Made by a program: the position numbers and the translations under genes. The notes under the pieces were generated by a model. That model was given only the letters and a program-made list of their open reading frames with translations, searched no databases and was not told where the DNA came from. A DNA stretch of 64,000 nucleotides from an uncultured Pelagibacteraceae bacterium (lineage in GTDB: Bacteria; Pseudomonadota; Alphaproteobacteria; Pelagibacterales; Pelagibacteraceae), in NCBI GenBank assembly GCA_902629575.1, contig CACORJ010000005.1, positions 1 through 64,000 on the forward strand, given 5' to 3'. This document shows positions 36,908 to 47,119 of the stretch, one piece after another (position 1 is the first letter of the stretch; each line of letters starts with the position of its first letter).

Positions 36908-38311
36908 TTAATTTTGGTATTTTCTTACATCATCAAGGTTTCCAGAAATTGCTGCAGCAGCAGCCATACCTGGGCTTACTAAATGAGTTCTTCCACCTCT
37001 ACCTTGTCTACCTTCAAAATTTCTATTTGATGTTGAAGCGCATCTCTCTTCTGGTTTTAATTTATCTGCGTTCATTGCTAAACACATTGAACATCCTGGC
37101 TCTCTCCACTCAAATCCTGATTTTACAAAAATTTTATCTAATCCCTCTTGCTCTGCTTGTTCTTTAACCAATCCTGAACCAGGGACGACCATAGCATGAA
37201 CATGAGATGCAATTTTTTTATCTTTTAAAATTTTTGCAGCTTCTCTTAAGTCCTCAATTCTACCATTAGTGCAGCTCCCAATGAAAACTTTGTCAATTTT
37301 AATGTCTTTAGCTGCCATATCTGGTTTCAAACCCATATAATTTAATGCTCTCTCTAAAGAATTTTTTCTATCCTCGTCTTTCTCATTATTTGGATTTGGT
37401 ACTCTTTCGTCTATTGTAATAACATCTTGAGGTGATGTTCCCCAAGTTATCATTGGTGAAATTTCACTAGCAGTTAAGTTTACTTCTTTATCAAACTTTG
37501 CACCTTCATCAGTATTCAAATTTTTCCAATTTTCTAATGCTTTATCCCAATCATTTCCTTTGGGAGACATTGGTCTGCCCTCTAAATATTTAAATATCTT
37601 TTCATCTGGAGCTATTAATCCTGCTCTTGCTCCTCCTTCAATCGTCATATTGCAAATTGTCATTCTATTTTCAACACTTAAAGATTTGATCAGATCACCT
37701 GCATATTCAATTACACATCCTGTTCCTCCAGCAGTACCAATTTTTCCTATTATTTGAAGAATTACATCTTTCGATGTAACGCCTAACGGAAGTTTACCAT
37801 TGACGTTAATTCTAAAATTTTTAGCTTTCTTTTGTACTAATGTTTGAGTTGCTAAAACATGCTCTACCTCTGAAGTCCCAATACCAAATGCTAATGCACC
37901 AAATGCTCCATGTGTTGCTGTATGACTGTCACCACATACAATAACAGTGCCTGGTTGAGTAAAGCCTTGCTCAGGACCAGTTACGTGTACAATTCCTTGT
38001 CTTTTATCACCCATTCCAAAAAGTTTAATACCAAATTCTTTACAATTTGCTTCTAAAGTTTCTACTTGAATTTTAGATTCATTATCTGAAATACCTTTTG
38101 ACCTATCGGTTGTTGGAACATTATGATCTGCAACTGCTAATGTTAATTTTGGGTGTCTTACTTTACGTTTAGAATTTCTTAATCCCTCAAAGGCTTGTGG
38201 ACTAGTGACTTCATGGACTAAATGTCTGTCCACAAACAATAACGCTGTTCCATCTTCCTGCTGATGAACTAAGTGTTCGTTCCAAATTTTATCGTAAAGA
38301 GTATTGGGCAT
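36908..38311 (-). CDS. leuC: 3-isopropylmalate dehydratase large subunit
   Basis: [46 protein letters not shown]. Confidence 0.97.
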   Translation of the reverse strand: MPNTLYDKIWNEHLVHQQEDGTALLFVDRHLVHEVTSPQAFEGLRNSKRKVRHPKLTLAVADHNVPTTDRSKGISDNESKIQVETLEANCKEFGIKLFGMGDKRQGIVHVTGPEQGFTQPGTVIVCGDSHTATHGAFGALAFGIGTSEVEHVLATQTLVQKKAKNFRINVNGKLPLGVTSKDVILQIIGKIGTAGGTGCVIEYAGDLIKSLSVENRMTICNMTIEGGARAGLIAPDEKIFKYLEGRPMSPKGNDWDKALENWKNLNTDEGAKFDKEVNLTASEISPMITWGTSPQDVITIDERVPNPNNEKDEDRKNSLERALNYMGLKPDMAAKDIKIDKVFIGSCTNGRIEDLREAAKILKDKKIASHVHAMVVPGSGLVKEQAEQEGLDKIFVKSGFEWREPGCSMCLAMNADKLKPEERCASTSNRNFEGRQGRGGRTHLVSPGMAAAAAISGNLDDVRKYQN

Positions 38312-38322
38312 TTAGAAAAAAA

Positions 38323-38898
38323 TTATTTTTTTTCTTGTAAATTTTCAAGTTTTTTTTCAGTTTTAGCTTCAGCCTTAGCGGCTTCTTTCTTCATTTCTGT
38401 CTTTGGAGCTTCGTCTTTTTTAGGCTCAGCTATAGAAGTAGCTTCTTTTATAAGCTCTGGTGCATTTTCTTTTACAACTGGTGCTAAATTCTCCTCGGTA
38501 ACAGTCTCGGACTTAAAATCAATATCAATACCAATTTTTTTTCTAATCTTTTCAGCAATCCTCGCAGATTTACCGGTTCTATCTCTTAAATAATAAAGTT
38601 TTGCTCTTCTTACTTTTCCTGAACGAATTACTTTAATTGAATCGATTACAGTTCCATACAACGGAAAAGTTCTTTCTACACCTTCTCCAAAAGATATTTT
38701 TCTTACTGTAAAAGATGAATTAATATCTCTACTTTTTTTAGCTATACAAACACCTTCGAAATATTGAATTCTCTCTTTTTTTCCTTCGGTAATTCTAACG
38801 CCAACTTTAACAACATCGCCAGGAAAAAAATCAGGGATCTTTTTTTCTGAAAGGATTTTTTTAATGTTATTTTGGTTTATTTCTTCAATTGTTTTCAT
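38323..38898 (-). CDS. rplS: 50S ribosomal protein L19 with long Ala/Lys/Glu C-terminal extension
   Basis: [46 protein letters not shown]. Tail ends in [18 protein letters not shown]. Start MKTIEE preferred. Confidence 0.94.
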   Translation of the reverse strand: MKTIEEINQNNIKKILSEKKIPDFFPGDVVKVGVRITEGKKERIQYFEGVCIAKKSRDINSSFTVRKISFGEGVERTFPLYGTVIDSIKVIRSGKVRRAKLYYLRDRTGKSARIAEKIRKKIGIDIDFKSETVTEENLAPVVKENAPELIKEATSIAEPKKDEAPKTEMKKEAAKAEAKTEKKLENLQEKK

Positions 38899-38914
38899 TT
38901 TAATATTTATCAAA

Positions 38915-39601
38915 TTAATTCTTCTTATATTTATGCCACAAATCTGGTCTTCGGTCGCGAGTTATAGCCTCTGATTGAGATAAACGCCAGTCTTTAATTT
39001 TAGCATGATCACCAGATAATAGCACCTCTGGAACTGATTTTTCCTCCCAAATCTGAGGTTTGGTATATTGTGGATACTCCAAAAGGCCATTTTCAAATGT
39101 TTCTTCTGAAGCTGATTTGTCATTCCCTAAAACTCCAGGCAAAAGTCTTAATACACTATCAATCACAACAAGCGCCGCAGTTTCTCCACCAGACAATACA
39201 TAATCTCCTATGCTTATCTCTTCAATATTTCTTGTAGATAGTACTCTCTCATCTACTCCTTCAAAATGACCACAAATTAAAGAAAAAGATTTTTCTAGTG
39301 ATAGATCTTGAGCAAGTTTTTGATTGAATACTTTCCCTTTTGGTGAAAGATACAAAATCCTTTCTCCTTTATTTATATTTTGATCGATAGAATTAGCTAA
39401 GACATCTGGTTTTAATAACATTCCTGTGCCACCGCCGTAAGGAGTATCATCAACTGTTTTGTGTTTATCTGTTGCTGCATCTCTTATATTTATCACGTTC
39501 AAATTCCACAATTTTTTAGACATTGCTTTCCCATAAAGTCCTTTAGCTAAAGGTCCAGGAAAAATATCTGGATAAAGTGTGAATACTTGAGTTTGCAACA
39601 T
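38915..39601 (-). CDS. trmD: tRNA (guanine37-N1)-methyltransferase
   Basis: [28 protein letters not shown]. Confidence 0.96.
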   Translation of the reverse strand: MLQTQVFTLYPDIFPGPLAKGLYGKAMSKKLWNLNVINIRDAATDKHKTVDDTPYGGGTGMLLKPDVLANSIDQNINKGERILYLSPKGKVFNQKLAQDLSLEKSFSLICGHFEGVDERVLSTRNIEEISIGDYVLSGGETAALVVIDSVLRLLPGVLGNDKSASEETFENGLLEYPQYTKPQIWEEKSVPEVLLSGDHAKIKDWRLSQSEAITRDRRPDLWHKYKKN

Positions 39602-39615
39602 TAATAGCCTTTTGT

Positions 39616-40005
39616 TTATTTATTTTCCTCTTTTTTAGCTTCTGCTTTTGGAGCTTCCTCTTTTTTAGCTTCTGCTTTTGGAGCTTCTTCTGAACCTTCT
39701 TTTTTTCTATCTTTTTTTGGAATTGCTTTCTGAGGGTTATTACCATTAGCAGGCATAGGCATTAATTCATTCTCACCTAAAATTCTAGCTACTCTTGTTG
39801 TAGGTTGTGCACCTTGACCCAACCAATATTTTATTCTCTCAGCCTCTAATCCAATTCTTTCTTTTTTTTCCTTAGGTAATAGCGGGTTAAAAAAACCGAC
39901 TTTTTCAATAAATCTGCCATCTCTTGCAAATCGACTATCAGCTACAACAACTTTATATACGGGTCTTTTTTTTGTACCACCTCTAGATAATCTTAGTTTT
40001 AACAT
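39616..40005 (-). CDS. rpsP: 30S ribosomal protein S16 with repetitive C-terminal extension
   Basis: LKLRLSRGGTKKRPVYKVVVADSRFARDGRFIEKVGFFNP. Tail EEAPKAEAKKEEAPKAEAKKEENK. Confidence 0.95.
   Translation of the reverse strand: MLKLRLSRGGTKKRPVYKVVVADSRFARDGRFIEKVGFFNPLLPKEKKERIGLEAERIKYWLGQGAQPTTRVARILGENELMPMPANGNNPQKAIPKKDRKKEGSEEAPKAEAKKEEAPKAEAKKEENK
39627..39686 (-). repeat. Two perfect 30-bp tandem copies in the rpsP tail
   Basis: cctcttttttagcttctgcttttggagctt at 39627-39656 and 39657-39686. Confidence 0.93.
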
Positions 40006-40017
40006 TTACTCTCCTTT

Positions 40018-41376
40018 TTATTTTAATTGATTTAATAATTCTGGAGGTATTCCTTTGTCAGACATACCTTTCAGATTTCCTTTTGACATCTTCTTCATCA
40101 TTTCAGACATCATTTTAAATTGTTTTAACAATTTATTGATAGTGGCTGGGTCAGTTCCTGAACCATTAGCAATTCTTTTTTTCCTAGAACCGTCAATTAT
40201 TTTTGGGTTCTCTCTCTCTTTTTTTGTCATTGATAAAATTATTGCCTCGTTTTTTGTAATAACACTCTCATCAATTCCAGCTGCATCCATTTGAGATTTT
40301 ACTTTTGAAACACCTGGCATGAAAGACATGATACCTTCAATACCGCCCATTTTTTTCATTTGTCTCAGTTGAGTTAAATAATCTTGCATTGAGAATTGTC
40401 CTTTTTTTAAATTTTCCTCTGTTTTTTTTATATTTTCTTCTCCAAGATCTTGGGCTGCTTTTTCAACAAGAGAAACAATATCTCCCATCCCAAGAATTCT
40501 ATTTGCAATTCTGTCTGGATGAAAAACTTCAAGGTTTTCAATTTTTTCACCTATACCTAAAAATTTTATTGGAACCTGTGAAACAAATTTCATACTTACA
40601 GCAGCTCCACCTCTGGCATCACCGTCTGCTCTTGTTAAAATAATTCCTGATAAATTAACCGTATTATTAAACTCTTTTGCTACTGATGCTGCTACTTGCC
40701 CAGTAAGTGAGTCTGCAACTAAAAAAGTCTCTGCAGGTTTAATTGTATTTTCGATTTGTTTAATTTCGCTCATCATCTGCAAATCTATTTGTGTTCTACC
40801 AGCAGTATCAAATAAGACAATATCAGCACCATTTAAATTTGCTGCACTAATTGCTCTTTGGCAAATATCACCAGGTTGTTGGCCTTCGATTATTGGAAGA
40901 GTTAAAATATTATTTTGTTCACCTAAAGATTTTAATTGCTCTTGAGCAGCTGGTCTATAAATATCTAAACTGACCATCATTACTTTCTTTTTTTTTGTTT
41001 TTTCTAAATATCTTGCAAGTTTAGCTGTTGTAGTAGTTTTACCAGAACCTTGTAAGCCAACTAGCATCATTGGTACTGGTGGAACAGCATTTAAATTTAC
41101 TTCATTATTTTTTTCACCTAAAAGATTTACTAATTCATCATACACAATCTTTACCACCATATCCCCAGGAGATGTTGATCTGATAATTTCTTGGCCTAAG
41201 GCTTTTGGTTTAACTTTTTCAATAAAATCTTTAGCAACTTCAAGAGACACATCAGCTTCAAGTAAAGCTTGTCTTATACCTCTTAACCCTTCATCCACCT
41301 GATTTTCATCAAGTGATGGAGCTTTTTTTAAAGAGGAAAAAACTTCCTCAAATTTATTTGTTAAATTTTCAAACAT
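40018..41376 (-). CDS. ffh: Signal recognition particle protein Ffh
   Basis: GLQGSGKTTTTAKLARYL, DTAGRTQIDLQMM, C-terminal M domain. Internal start MFENLTNKFEEVF at 41376 preferred over 41403. Confidence 0.95.
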   Translation of the reverse strand: MFENLTNKFEEVFSSLKKAPSLDENQVDEGLRGIRQALLEADVSLEVAKDFIEKVKPKALGQEIIRSTSPGDMVVKIVYDELVNLLGEKNNEVNLNAVPPVPMMLVGLQGSGKTTTTAKLARYLEKTKKKKVMMVSLDIYRPAAQEQLKSLGEQNNILTLPIIEGQQPGDICQRAISAANLNGADIVLFDTAGRTQIDLQMMSEIKQIENTIKPAETFLVADSLTGQVAASVAKEFNNTVNLSGIILTRADGDARGGAAVSMKFVSQVPIKFLGIGEKIENLEVFHPDRIANRILGMGDIVSLVEKAAQDLGEENIKKTEENLKKGQFSMQDYLTQLRQMKKMGGIEGIMSFMPGVSKVKSQMDAAGIDESVITKNEAIILSMTKKERENPKIIDGSRKKRIANGSGTDPATINKLLKQFKMMSEMMKKMSKGNLKGMSDKGIPPELLNQLK

Positions 41377-41389
41377 ATTTATTACACAC

Positions 41390-41485
41390 AGCAGTAATCG
41401 CACTAGTGGGCGAACCCTCGCTGACTAGTGTCGATCTCTTTGTTTCCAAAGACACCGCAAATTTAATGTTTTTGCGGAAACTGCC
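41390..41485 (-). ncRNA. Candidate structured 5' leader RNA of ffh
   Basis: Consecutive stems enclosed by a terminal helix. P1: 41480-41485 with 41390-41395. P2: CCGCAAA/UUUGCGG. P3: UCUUUG-GAAA-CAAAGA (GNRA tetraloop). P4: AUCG/CGAU + CACUAGU/ACUAGUG + GCGA/UCGC. Locally GC-rich in an AT-rich genome. Confidence 0.72.
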
Positions 41486-41537
41486 ACAAACTATAATAGA
41501 GGTTCAAAAAGTCAATAAATAAGTTAAATAACTATAT

Positions 41538-42362
41538 ATGGACATCAAAGCTTTTAAAATGGACGGATTGGGTAATGATTTTGTGATAATTGATAATAGA
41601 GAAAAAATTACCTATTTGACCAAGGATCAGATAGTTAAAATTTGTGACAGAAATTTTATTGGCTGTGATCAACTAATTTTTATTGAGCCAGATAGTTCTG
41701 CAGATGCAAGTTTAAGATTTTTTAATTCAGATGGAGGAGAGTCAGGGGCATGTGGAAATGGAACTAGATGTATTGCAAATTTGATTTCAAATGAAAAAAA
41801 TAAAAAAGTAATAATTTTAAATACGCTATCTGGAAAATTAAAATCTGAAATTTTAGAAAAAAAAATTGTTACAACAGAAATTGGTAAAGCAAAGTTGAAA
41901 TGGAATGAAATACCTTTATCAAAAGAAATGGATACAAAAAATTTAAATATCAAAATTATAGATGCAAATAATAATGAGTATTTAGGTGGAACTGCAATTA
42001 ATGTGGGTAACCCACATATTGTTTTTTTTGTTAAAAAGATTGAGGATTTTAATATAGAGAAAATTGGCCCTGAGATAGAAAATAATAAAATCTTCCCAGA
42101 GAAATGTAACGTAACAATCGCACAAATTTTAAATAAAAGTTTAATCAAAGTAAAAGTTTGGGAAAGAGGAGCCGGTCTTACTAAAGCATGCGGAACTGCA
42201 GCTTGTGCTACAGCATATGCTGGTAAATTAAATAATCTTACAAAAAATAAGACTGATATAGAGTTTGCAACTGGAAAATTATCAATTTCAATAGATGAAA
42301 ATAATTCTATTCACATGAAAGGGCCTGTTTCAGATATTAAAGAAATAAAGATAAAATTGTAA
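41538..42362 (+). CDS. dapF: Diaminopimelate epimerase
   Basis: KMDGLGNDFVIIDNR, GESGACGNGTRC, ERGAGLTKACGTAACAT. Confidence 0.96.
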   Translation: MDIKAFKMDGLGNDFVIIDNREKITYLTKDQIVKICDRNFIGCDQLIFIEPDSSADASLRFFNSDGGESGACGNGTRCIANLISNEKNKKVIILNTLSGKLKSEILEKKIVTTEIGKAKLKWNEIPLSKEMDTKNLNIKIIDANNNEYLGGTAINVGNPHIVFFVKKIEDFNIEKIGPEIENNKIFPEKCNVTIAQILNKSLIKVKVWERGAGLTKACGTAACATAYAGKLNNLTKNKTDIEFATGKLSISIDENNSIHMKGPVSDIKEIKIKL

Positions 42363-43279
42363 TGGGAATCTTTGATAAATTTAAAATCGGATTTAAGAAA
42401 AGTGCATCAGCTTTTACATCTGGACTTAAAGAAATAATTGTCAAAAAAGAAATTAATGATGAAAATTTAAATAAAATTGAGGAATTTTTAATTCGATCAG
42501 ATGTGGGAGTTGAGGCTTCATCTGAAATAAAAGAAATAATTTCTAGAAAAAAAATTGATCCAAATGAAGATCTATCTAAAGAGATAAACTCAATTTTAAA
42601 AGAGTATATAATTTCTTTAATGAAACCCTTGGAAAATAAATCTTTTTTTGAGAAAAAAGAAAAGCTTAATGCAACATTAATTTCAGGCGTGAACGGTGTT
42701 GGGAAAACAACAACTATTGGTAAAATAGGAAAAATATTAAAGACTAACGGCAATAAAGTCATATTTGCAGCTTCAGATACATTTCGTGCAGCTGCAATTG
42801 AACAACTAGAAAATTGGGCAAGTAAAGTAGATGTTCAAATAGTAAAATCATCTCAAGGAGCCGATCCAGCTTCAGTTGCTTTTAAAGCTGTGGATGAAGC
42901 TATTAAAAATAATTTTGATCAAGTTTTGATAGATACTGCGGGAAGACTCCAAAATAAAAAAAATTTAATGGAAGAATATAAAAAGATAGCGAATGTTACA
43001 AAAAAAATAGATCCCAACGCACCTCATAATGTTATTTTAGTTTTAGATGCAACCTCAGGACAAAATGTATTAAATCAAGTCGAAGAATTTAATAAAATCA
43101 TCCCGATAACAGGTATCGTGATGACAAAATTAGATGGTACAGCCAAAGGAGGAATTTTGTTAGCGCTAGCAAAAAAATATAAAATTCCAATTATTGCACT
43201 TGGTTTGGGTGAAAAAGTAGACGACTTACAATTGTTCGATGCAGAAAAATTTGCTGAGGCTTTTACTCAAATTAATTGA
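42362..43279 (+). CDS. ftsY: Signal recognition particle receptor FtsY
   Basis: GVNGVGKTTTIGKIGK, DTFRAAAIEQL, DTAGRLQNKKNLMEE, TKLDGTAKGG. Confidence 0.96.
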   Translation: MGIFDKFKIGFKKSASAFTSGLKEIIVKKEINDENLNKIEEFLIRSDVGVEASSEIKEIISRKKIDPNEDLSKEINSILKEYIISLMKPLENKSFFEKKEKLNATLISGVNGVGKTTTIGKIGKILKTNGNKVIFAASDTFRAAAIEQLENWASKVDVQIVKSSQGADPASVAFKAVDEAIKNNFDQVLIDTAGRLQNKKNLMEEYKKIANVTKKIDPNAPHNVILVLDATSGQNVLNQVEEFNKIIPITGIVMTKLDGTAKGGILLALAKKYKIPIIALGLGEKVDDLQLFDAEKFAEAFTQIN

Positions 43280-43835
43280 TTAAATTGCTAGAGATCAATG
43301 GTTTGTAGATATTACATTTATAATTATCATCAAATTTATAATGACCACAATCTTTAGAAAATGAGGAGATTATAAAGTCAAATTTACCAGTGGTAGGGTA
43401 AAGCTCTAGTTTTTTACTGGCGATGTCATATTTAAAATTAGCATTTAAACTTTTCACAGCACTAATCATTACTAATGTTTTGTCATCTTTTAATAAATAA
43501 TATGCAAAATCATCTGGAAACACTGGAAAATCATATTCTTGTAAAAAATATTTAGCTTGTGAAGGAAACCACTCATAAGAAATTAGAGGTGAAGAGGACT
43601 TTGTTAAATGATTATAAATATAAAGATCTTTTGGATAATCATTTATATAATTTTCATTTTCGCCTCTCGCTAAAATAGATTTTTCTCTACCTTTAAAATA
43701 TAAGCTAAATTCTTTGTTGTGTGAATCCATATGATCTATGTGAAATAAATCATCTGGTTGAAAAAAATCATCTTGTGAATAAACGTTGGTAATAAAAATA
43801 AAGAGTGTAATAAATAAAAAAGATAGTCTTTTCAT
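43272..43835 (-). CDS. Putative secreted protein of unknown function
   Basis: N-terminal signal peptide (MKRLSFLFITLFIFITNVYSQ). No recognised family. Confidence 0.7.
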   Translation of the reverse strand: MKRLSFLFITLFIFITNVYSQDDFFQPDDLFHIDHMDSHNKEFSLYFKGREKSILARGENENYINDYPKDLYIYNHLTKSSSPLISYEWFPSQAKYFLQEYDFPVFPDDFAYYLLKDDKTLVMISAVKSLNANFKYDIASKKLELYPTTGKFDFIISSFSKDCGHYKFDDNYKCNIYKPLISSNLIN

Positions 43836-43884
43836 TATCTTTTAATAAAATCAAATTCTGAAGTATATTTGTTGATATTGTGGC

Positions 43885-44703
43885 TTAATTTAAACTTTTT
43901 AGAAATGAGTTAAGGGCTTTAACAAGGTTTTCATCATACTCCATCATATGATTGTCATGTTTTGTAAAATAAGAATATTTCGGTTTATTGGCATTTTCAT
44001 ACATTTTTTTTCCCATAAAAAATGGAACTATTTGATCAGCCTCACCATGCATTATCAAAATTGGAACTTTAATATTCTTAATTTTGCTTTTATTATCAAA
44101 TTTGTCTTTCAATAATAAACTAACAGGAACGTATGGATAAAATGTTTTGGCTGCATCAATCATAGAAGTAAAGGGAGTTTCTAGTACAACACCAGCAAAA
44201 TTTTTATTTTGTGACAAATGAGTTGCAACACCAGTTCCTAATGACTCGCCATAAATAACAATACTTTCTTCTTTGACACCTTTTCTAACTAACCAATTTA
44301 TTGCACTTCTTCCATCTTTATAAAGGCCTTCCTCAGATGGTTTACCTTTATTGCCACTAAACCCTCTCCAGGCAATTATTAAAAAATTAACATCCATTTT
44401 ATGGAAATGGTTTAATTTATGAATTCTATTTTCAAGGGAACCTGCATTTCCATGAAAAAATAAAACTGTTTTATATTTTTCTAAGTCTTTTTTATGAAAC
44501 CAGCCCAATAAATCAATATTATCCTCAGTCTTAATTTTTACTTTTTCAATAGGGACTGATATTTGATCACCAGAATAATTATTTTCGTTTGGATGATATA
44601 ATAAATTTCTCTGATAAAAATATAAAAAAACTAAAATTAAGAAATAGACAAAAATAATGATTTGAAAAAATAATAACAAAATATTCCTAAACTTTTTTAA
44701 CAT
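43885..44703 (-). CDS. Alpha/beta hydrolase with N-terminal membrane anchor
   Basis: FFHGNAGSLENR, YGESLGTGVATHLS, MHGEADQIVPFFMG. Confidence 0.88.
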   Translation of the reverse strand: MLKKFRNILLLFFQIIIFVYFLILVFLYFYQRNLLYHPNENNYSGDQISVPIEKVKIKTEDNIDLLGWFHKKDLEKYKTVLFFHGNAGSLENRIHKLNHFHKMDVNFLIIAWRGFSGNKGKPSEEGLYKDGRSAINWLVRKGVKEESIVIYGESLGTGVATHLSQNKNFAGVVLETPFTSMIDAAKTFYPYVPVSLLLKDKFDNKSKIKNIKVPILIMHGEADQIVPFFMGKKMYENANKPKYSYFTKHDNHMMEYDENLVKALNSFLKSLN

Positions 44704-45592
44704 TTTTTTTCTTTGCTAAGTATATGCCAAAAAACACAAGGATTGTTCCAATGAAATGATAATTTTCAAATTTTTCATCAAATAAAAAATAACCATAAAT
44801 TGCTCCATAAACAGTAAAAACATAAAGCGTAAACCCTGTTAAAGATGCACCTAACTTTTTTTGAGCGACAGTATAAAGTGTGAAAGCAATTATTCCTGGT
44901 GAAATAGCTGCAAAAATTACCCAAAAATAAAATTCAGGTGTAAAAACTGTGTGTTTATAAAATATTTCTTCACCAATATAGAATGGTAATAAACTTAAAG
45001 CTCCAAAAAATGATATTAAAGTGAATCTTTCAAAAATTTTTAGTTCTGAGCTCCAGTAAAATAAATAAATTGAATATAATGCCCACCCAATAGCAGCAGC
45101 CAACATCCATAAATCCCCAATAGTAAATTGTAAATTAATTAATAAATTTAAATCTCCTTTTATAATGATTGTAAAGACACCTACTAAACATGCAATTAAT
45201 CCAAAAATTTTTGTAAAATTTATTTTTTCATGAAAAAAAAAGTACGAAATCAAAATTATGAATACAGGTGAAGACGTATAAATTATTCCCATATTGATTA
45301 CAGTTGTAGTTTGACCTGCCAAAAATGGAAAAGCTCCACATACTCCACATCCCATTGAGCCTAAAAAAAATAATTTTTTATATTCTTTCTTAATGATCTT
45401 AAAATTTTTTTTTAATGTTATGAATGTAAAAGGTAATAATATTATAAATACTAATGTCCATCTCCAAAAAGCTAATGATATTGGAGGCACAAATTCAACA
45501 CCGCCTCTTGCTACAATAAGATTACTAGCCATAAAAATTGGCTGAATAAATAACAAGGAAAATGAAAAAAAAAATTTCTTCGAATTATTCAA
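44687..45592 (-). CDS. DMT superfamily (EamA) transporter
   Basis: Multiple hydrophobic segments, EamA-like pattern (RGGVEFVPPISLAFWRW). Confidence 0.85.
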   Translation of the reverse strand: MNNSKKFFFSFSLLFIQPIFMASNLIVARGGVEFVPPISLAFWRWTLVFIILLPFTFITLKKNFKIIKKEYKKLFFLGSMGCGVCGAFPFLAGQTTTVINMGIIYTSSPVFIILISYFFFHEKINFTKIFGLIACLVGVFTIIIKGDLNLLINLQFTIGDLWMLAAAIGWALYSIYLFYWSSELKIFERFTLISFFGALSLLPFYIGEEIFYKHTVFTPEFYFWVIFAAISPGIIAFTLYTVAQKKLGASLTGFTLYVFTVYGAIYGYFLFDEKFENYHFIGTILVFFGIYLAKKKNVKKV

Positions 45593-45603
45593 TTTACGTT
45601 AAA

Positions 45604-45780
45604 TTAACTTTTGTCAAAGAAGGCTTCGTAAATCATCATTATGATGGCAGCAGCCATTAACAAGTAAACCGGTATTACATCTAAAAAACCAATCATCATT
45701 GATCTAGTAAGAGTAGTCGCTAGACCAATCAAAAAGAAAACAGCAAATGACAAACCTATTATTGTTGTTATTTTATTCAT
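45604..45780 (-). CDS. Small two-TM membrane protein of unknown function
   Basis: 58 aa from MNKITTIIGLS, hydrophobic. Between amidase and DMT genes. Confidence 0.6.
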   Translation of the reverse strand: MNKITTIIGLSFAVFFLIGLATTLTRSMMIGFLDVIPVYLLMAAAIIMMIYEAFFDKS

Positions 45781-45784
45781 ACAA

Positions 45785-47113
45785 TTATTCCTGACACTCT
45801 TTTTCAAGCCAATGAGCAACACCTAAAAATCTATGATCATCATATTTGTTGCCAATTAATTGAACGCCTAATGGTAGATTATTTTCACCCTCAAGTAAAG
45901 GTAGTGATATACAAGGGGTGCCTAGATATGACCAGACTTTATTAAATTCTGCTGTTCCAGTACTCTTTAATCCTTTAGGTGCAACACCAGGACTGGATGG
46001 GGATAATACTCCATGATAATCTTCAAATACTTCCTCATAAGACTCATAACTTCTTTTCATGAAATCAATTGCCTCTGCATATTCTTTTGCAGTATATTTA
46101 TTTCCATTTGAAATAGCATCCTGCATATACTTTGAAAGTTTCTTTTTAAATTTTTGAAAATATACAGAAAAATTATTAGCTAAGTCTGTTTCGTGAATAA
46201 TTTGATGATATTTATGAATGTCCTTAAAATATGAGGGAGTATCAAATATCTCGATATTCTTTTTAAAAGATTTAATAAAATATTCAAAAGACTCTCGTGA
46301 TTTTTTATCAATTATTTTCCAATGATCAGTTTTGTAAAAGATAAATTTAGGTTCAAAAATTGGGCCTTTCTTTGTTTCATTTAAAATGTTTTCTGTAGAG
46401 TAATGGATTGTTGCTGGATCATATTTATCTTTCTTTATTAATACCTTGGCTAACATTGCTACATCTTCAACTTTACGACCGAACATACCGATTTGATCTA
46501 AGCTGTATGAAGTTCTTAGAACTCCGTTCCTTGAAATGAGTCCATAACTTGGTTTATAACCAACTACACCACAATAAGATGCTGGTCTTATTACTGAACC
46601 ACCTGTTTGAGAGCCAACAGAGGCTGGTGCCATATAGGAAGCGACTGAGGCAGCTGATCCACTAGATGAACCACCTGGTGTTCTATTTTTATCGTGAGGA
46701 TTAGTTGTAGCTGGAGGTCCCAAATAAGCAAGTTCTGAAGTTGCTGTTTTACCCATAACAATCGCTCCTGATGCGTGAAGAAGATCAATTATTTCGGCAT
46801 TTTGGGAATACGATTTTCCTTTCCTAATTACAGTTCCACACTCAGTTGGCATATCAACAGTTCCGATAATATCTTTCACTGCTATCGGCACTCCATGCAG
46901 TGGTCCTATAGGTTTTCCTGATCTTCTATGATCATCAGCTTCCGTTGCTTTTTCTAATAAAACTTTTTTATCAAAATGTGCCCAGGCTTTTACTTCTTTT
47001 TCAAACTTATTTATTCTTTCAATATATTTTTCACAAACTTCAACTGATGTAAGTTGAGCACCCTTTATTTTTTTTGCTAATTCCTCAAGACTTAAAGAAA
47101 ATATATCTGTCAT
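45785..47113 (-). CDS. Amidase (amidase signature family)
   Basis: GVPIAVKDIIGTVDMPTECGT, TPGGSSSGSAASVASYMAPASVGSQTGGSVIRPASYCGVVGYKPS. Confidence 0.93.
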   Translation of the reverse strand: MTDIFSLSLEELAKKIKGAQLTSVEVCEKYIERINKFEKEVKAWAHFDKKVLLEKATEADDHRRSGKPIGPLHGVPIAVKDIIGTVDMPTECGTVIRKGKSYSQNAEIIDLLHASGAIVMGKTATSELAYLGPPATTNPHDKNRTPGGSSSGSAASVASYMAPASVGSQTGGSVIRPASYCGVVGYKPSYGLISRNGVLRTSYSLDQIGMFGRKVEDVAMLAKVLIKKDKYDPATIHYSTENILNETKKGPIFEPKFIFYKTDHWKIIDKKSRESFEYFIKSFKKNIEIFDTPSYFKDIHKYHQIIHETDLANNFSVYFQKFKKKLSKYMQDAISNGNKYTAKEYAEAIDFMKRSYESYEEVFEDYHGVLSPSSPGVAPKGLKSTGTAEFNKVWSYLGTPCISLPLLEGENNLPLGVQLIGNKYDDHRFLGVAHWLEKECQE

Positions 47114-47119
47114 TCAAAA

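Noticed and set aside
39543-39746. 67-aa Lys/Gln-rich ORF across the trmD/rpsP junction
   Set aside because: Shifted-frame reading of the rpsP tail repeat and the trmD start. No independent start signal.
41390-41485. Idea that the ffh leader is the SRP (4.5S) RNA gene itself
   Set aside because: It lacks the conserved SRP RNA apical motif (GGAAGGAAGCAGCC-like) and is joined to the ffh start codon, so a leader RNA is more likely.
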